A stretch of DNA of 64,000 nucleotides from contig CAJUIO010000004.1 in NCBI GenBank assembly GCA_910586025.1, positions 1 through 64,000 on the forward strand, given 5' to 3'. Each line of letters starts with the position of its first letter. The stretch's first letter is position 1. The translations under genes and the position numbers were made by a program. This document shows, in pieces, positions 61,470 through 64,000 of the stretch. Under the pieces are notes generated by a model. It ran no database searches. It saw nothing but the letters and a program-made list of their open reading frames with translations, and was not told the DNA's origin. The DNA is from an uncultured Lachnospiraceae bacterium. GTDB lineage: Bacteria > Bacillota > Clostridia > Lachnospirales > Lachnospiraceae.

Positions 61470-61500
61470 TTGACTAAAATGGGGGTAATGTGGTTAAATA
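61470..61500 (+). promoter_or_regulatory. Promoter of the sugar ABC transporter operon
   Basis: TTGACT (61470-61475) with a TAAATA/TTAAAT-type -10 at about 61494-61500 (spacer 18-19). It lies between the two operator copies. Confidence 0.55.
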
Positions 61501-61506
61501 TAACCG

Positions 61507-61520
61507 TGCAACCGGTTTCA
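61507..61520. promoter_or_regulatory. LacI/CcpA-type operator, copy 2
   Basis: TGCAACCGGTTTCA, exactly 60 bases after copy 1 and close to the expected RNA start. It fits the catabolite-response pattern TGNAANCGNTNNCA as well as a dedicated LacI-family site. Confidence 0.8.
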
Positions 61521-61573
61521 AAATCGACAAAAGCACTACATAGAAAGACTATATGAGAGAGTGAGGGTTAACT

Positions 61574-62506
61574 ATGAAAAAGCGTAAAAGCGAGCTGACT
61601 TTTTGGCAAAAAGTCGTCAGGTACAAGACGCTGCTCCTGATGTGTGTGCCGGCTGTAGTTTTCTTCTTTATGTTTAACTACATGCCTTTGCCTGGCATCT
61701 GGGTGGCATTTGTCAAGTACAACTATCGGGATGGTATTTTTGGAAGTAAATTTGTGGGTCTCCAGAATTTTGAATTTTTGGCGACATCCGGCAAGCTTCT
61801 CGACCTGACCAAGAACACGATCCTGTATAATATAGCATTTATTCTGCTTGGAAATTTCCTGGCGGTGTTCGTGGCAATCCTGCTCAATGAGATGCAGAGC
61901 AAGATGTTCAAGAAGGTATCGCAGACAATCATGTTCCTGCCCTACTTCATTTCACAGGTACTTGTAGGTATCTTGGTGTTCAACCTTCTCAACTATGATA
62001 CGGGTTTCGTAAACGGAATTTTAACCAGCCTGGGACTGGAGAAATGGCAGCCTTACTCGGATCCCAATGTGTGGCCGGTTCTTTTGGTAATTATTTACCT
62101 GTGGCAGCAGACGGGGTACAACTCGGTTGTATATTTTGCGTCGATCATGGGAATCGACGGGGAGATGATGGAGGCGGCCAAGGTGGACGGTGCCAACGGC
62201 TTCCAGAGAATCCGGTACATAATTCTTCCTTCCCTGAAACCTACTATTGTTATTCTGCTTCTGTTCGCCCTTGGCGGAATTGTAAAAGGTAACTTCGGTC
62301 TGTTCTACAACATTGTGGGAACCAATCCGATCCTGTACGACACGACGGATATTATTGAGACCTATGTATACCGTGCGACCATGACGGACTTCAACTTCAT
62401 GACAGCGTCTGCGGTGGGTCTGTATCAGTCGGTGATCGGCTTTGTGATTGTAATGGTGGTCAACTATATTGTAAAGAAAATAGAACCGGATTATTCCCTG
62501 TTCTAG
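61574..62506 (+). CDS. Sugar ABC transporter permease, LplB-type
   Basis: A 310-residue inner-membrane permease with six helices. The EAA loop that contacts the ATPase is EAAKVDGANGFQRIRYIILP near residue 197. The start KSELTFWQKVVRYKTLLLM and the ending KKIEPDYSLF are typical of LplB-like proteins in Clostridia. It pairs with the permease encoded next. No ATPase gene is in the window, and such systems often share a common MsmK-type ATPase. Repression through the paired operators upstream is likely. Confidence 0.93.
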   Translation: MKKRKSELTFWQKVVRYKTLLLMCVPAVVFFFMFNYMPLPGIWVAFVKYNYRDGIFGSKFVGLQNFEFLATSGKLLDLTKNTILYNIAFILLGNFLAVFVAILLNEMQSKMFKKVSQTIMFLPYFISQVLVGILVFNLLNYDTGFVNGILTSLGLEKWQPYSDPNVWPVLLVIIYLWQQTGYNSVVYFASIMGIDGEMMEAAKVDGANGFQRIRYIILPSLKPTIVILLLFALGGIVKGNFGLFYNIVGTNPILYDTTDIIETYVYRATMTDFNFMTASAVGLYQSVIGFVIVMVVNYIVKKIEPDYSLF

Positions 62507-62525
62507 GAAAGAGTGGAGGTTAACC

Positions 62526-63449
62526 ATGGCTAATAAAGATAAAGATTTAATGGAATCAGGCGCCAAGGTAAAGCTTGGCACATCCGACAGGATCATAAGA
62601 GGATTTGGTTATATCTTCGTAACGTTTTATGCGATCTGCTGTATTATTCCTTTTGTGATCATTGTCAGCACGTCTTTTACCAATGAGGTGACGATTCGGG
62701 CGGAGGGTGTTCAGTTCCTGCCGAAAGACGTCACGCTGGAGGCGTATAAGATGGTTGCCAGAGGCGGTGGGATCTGGTGGTCCTATTTACTGACCATCGT
62801 ATTAACGGTAGTGGGAACCTTTTTGGGATTGTCCATTATCTCCATGACGGGTTATGCGCTGCAGAGACGGGACTTCCCTTTCCGCAATGCGATTTCCTTT
62901 TACATCTATTTTACCAGTCTGTTCTCCGCAGGTCTTGCTCCGTATTACCTGCTGATGACACAGACCTACCATCTGCAGGACAGCTATTTTGCAGTGCTGC
63001 TTCCTCTGTTGATGTCGTCCTGGTTGATTATTCTGATGAAGAACTTCGTGAAGGCCATTCCTCACGAGATTACGGAATCCGGGAAGATCGACGGGGCAGG
63101 GGATATGAAAATCTTTGTTTCTTTGATCCTTCCCATGTTAAAGCCTGCGCTGGCTACCATAGGCCTGTTCCTGGCCCTTGGCTACTGGAACGAATGGTAT
63201 CAGTCTTCCCTGTTTCTCAGCTCAAGGGTATCTGTAAAGCCTTTGCAGTACACCCTGTACGAGGTGGTAAACAAGGTGGATGCCTTGAAAAACTCGGTGG
63301 CCGGACAGTTTGTGGATCTCTCCGAGATTCCCCAGGAAAGTGTAAAGATGGCAAATGCCGTTCTGGCAACGGGCCCCATCGTAATGCTTTATCCTTTCGT
63401 ACAGAAATACTTCATCAGCGGTATCACCGTTGGTGCCGTAAAGGGTTGA
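62526..63449 (+). CDS. Carbohydrate ABC transporter permease, YtcP-type
   Basis: A 307-residue permease with six helices, partner of the LplB-type protein. The EAA loop is ESGKIDGAGDMKIFVSLILP near residue 187. IIPFVIIVSTSFTNEVTI early and YPFVQKYFISGITVGAVKG at the C terminus match the family. GAGTGGAGG precedes the ATG. The two permeases with the lipoprotein encoded after them form a type I importer for an oligosaccharide. Confidence 0.94.
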   Translation: MANKDKDLMESGAKVKLGTSDRIIRGFGYIFVTFYAICCIIPFVIIVSTSFTNEVTIRAEGVQFLPKDVTLEAYKMVARGGGIWWSYLLTIVLTVVGTFLGLSIISMTGYALQRRDFPFRNAISFYIYFTSLFSAGLAPYYLLMTQTYHLQDSYFAVLLPLLMSSWLIILMKNFVKAIPHEITESGKIDGAGDMKIFVSLILPMLKPALATIGLFLALGYWNEWYQSSLFLSSRVSVKPLQYTLYEVVNKVDALKNSVAGQFVDLSEIPQESVKMANAVLATGPIVMLYPFVQKYFISGITVGAVKG

Positions 63450-63528
63450 TGCTCTGCGTATCTGTCGGCTGCATAGCGGCCGGCAGGGCAGGGTTCAATA
63501 TAAAAAATTTTATAAATGGAGGTAAGAT

Positions 63529-64000
63529 ATGAAAAAGAAATTACTTGCAGTACTGCTGGCAGCTTCCATGATTGCCGGTTTGACAGCCTGCGGCGGCGGA
63601 AAATCCGATTCCTCAGCCGGAGAGAGCGAACCTGCTCAGGAGGAGAGTTCTGAGGCAGAGGCACCTGCTGAAGGTGAGACAGAGGCGGAAGCGCCTGCTG
63701 AGACAGAAGGGGGAGCGGATACCGCATCTTCCGATGATCCCTGGGCGGATGTGGATACGTCCGAGCATGTAAAAATTGTTTACATGACCACCGGTGATGC
63801 ACCTTCAGGTGACAAGCTGGCACGCTATGAGGAAATGATGGAGCAGCTGAATGCGATTCTTACAGAGAAAGTAAACGCTGAGCTGGAAACTTACTTTATT
63901 TCCTGGACAGATTATCTTTCCAACTACAACCTGACACTTGCCCGTATGGACGGAACGGTTGACCTGGTTGGTACGGCTTCTGACTGGCTGGATGCATGGC
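63529..64000 (+). CDS. Extracellular solute-binding lipoprotein, 5' part
   Basis: The first 157 residues of a sugar-binding lipoprotein cut by the window end. The signal peptide KKKLLAVLLAASMIAGLTAC ends in the lipobox LTAC (Cys21). A long acidic Ser/Glu/Ala-rich linker (about 25-70) leads into the binding domain (VKIVYMTTGDAPSGDKLARY and TYFISWTDYLSNYNL). TGGAGG lies before the ATG. It should deliver the sugar to the two permeases encoded upstream. The linker is longer than usual for such proteins. Confidence 0.92.
   Translation, partial: MKKKLLAVLLAASMIAGLTACGGGKSDSSAGESEPAQEESSEAEAPAEGETEAEAPAETEGGADTASSDDPWADVDTSEHVKIVYMTTGDAPSGDKLARYEEMMEQLNAILTEKVNAELETYFISWTDYLSNYNLTLARMDGTVDLVGTASDWLDAW

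Overview
The window looks like a chromosome segment of a spore-former-lineage gut Clostridium, most likely Lachnospiraceae. This is inferred from the spmB-type gene, pepF, the class II galT, the LplB/YtcP-type sugar ABC transporter, the VanW-like protein, the many AraC/LacI sugar regulators, the strong AGGAGG ribosome sites and the roughly 50% GC composition. No marker gene that would fix the species is present.

Region 1 (1-2440): the 3' end of an ABC exporter, a small cysteine-rich protein, a convergent secreted VanW-like protein and a tRNA-Gly(TCC). Region 2 (2622-35254): one very long co-directional block, mostly with overlapping or near-overlapping genes, behind a single good promoter at 2622. 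It starts with a Gram-positive Pel-type polysaccharide machine. Its members are a PelD-like receptor fused to an SDR domain and carrying an RxxD c-di-GMP site, a PelE-like protein, a PelA-position membrane protein, the PelF glycosyltransferase and the PelG exporter. It continues with glycosyltransferases, GT-C-like membrane proteins, a pyruvyl-transferase/FrhB-like pair and an ABC exporter. Next is a Dlt-like acylation cassette: MBOAT, acyl carrier protein, an SGNH protein with two ILEI-like repeats, and an adenylate-forming ligase fused to a nitroreductase. The block ends with a GT4 and a lipoprotein. The reading offered is that these genes make, decorate and export a surface polysaccharide under c-di-GMP control.

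Region 3 (35258-40826): an AraC regulator, galK, galT and a B12-type radical SAM protein, closed by a palindromic terminator. GalK and GalT could supply UDP-galactose to region 2. Region 4 (40830-50096): an accessory patch holding a decayed DUF4143 ATPase, spmB without spmA, an XRE-methyltransferase fusion, an AlbA_2/ATPase protein with a slippage-prone repeat, a BlaI/M56 signalling pair behind a large palindromic operator, and an AT-rich DUF262 + HEPN pair that looks like a transferred defence or toxin-type module.

Region 5 (50122-59168): a polysaccharide-use locus with a divergent heparinase II/III-like lyase, a GH88 unsaturated glucuronyl hydrolase, a discoidin-like protein, rhamnose mutarotase, an AraC regulator, a GH2 enzyme and a LacI regulator. 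Region 6 (59239-64000): oligoendopeptidase F, a 517-base gap with a strong terminator and two LacI/CcpA-type operators spaced exactly 60 bp around a promoter, then two ABC permeases and the start of their lipoprotein binding protein, cut by the window end. No rRNA, CRISPR array or insertion sequence was seen.
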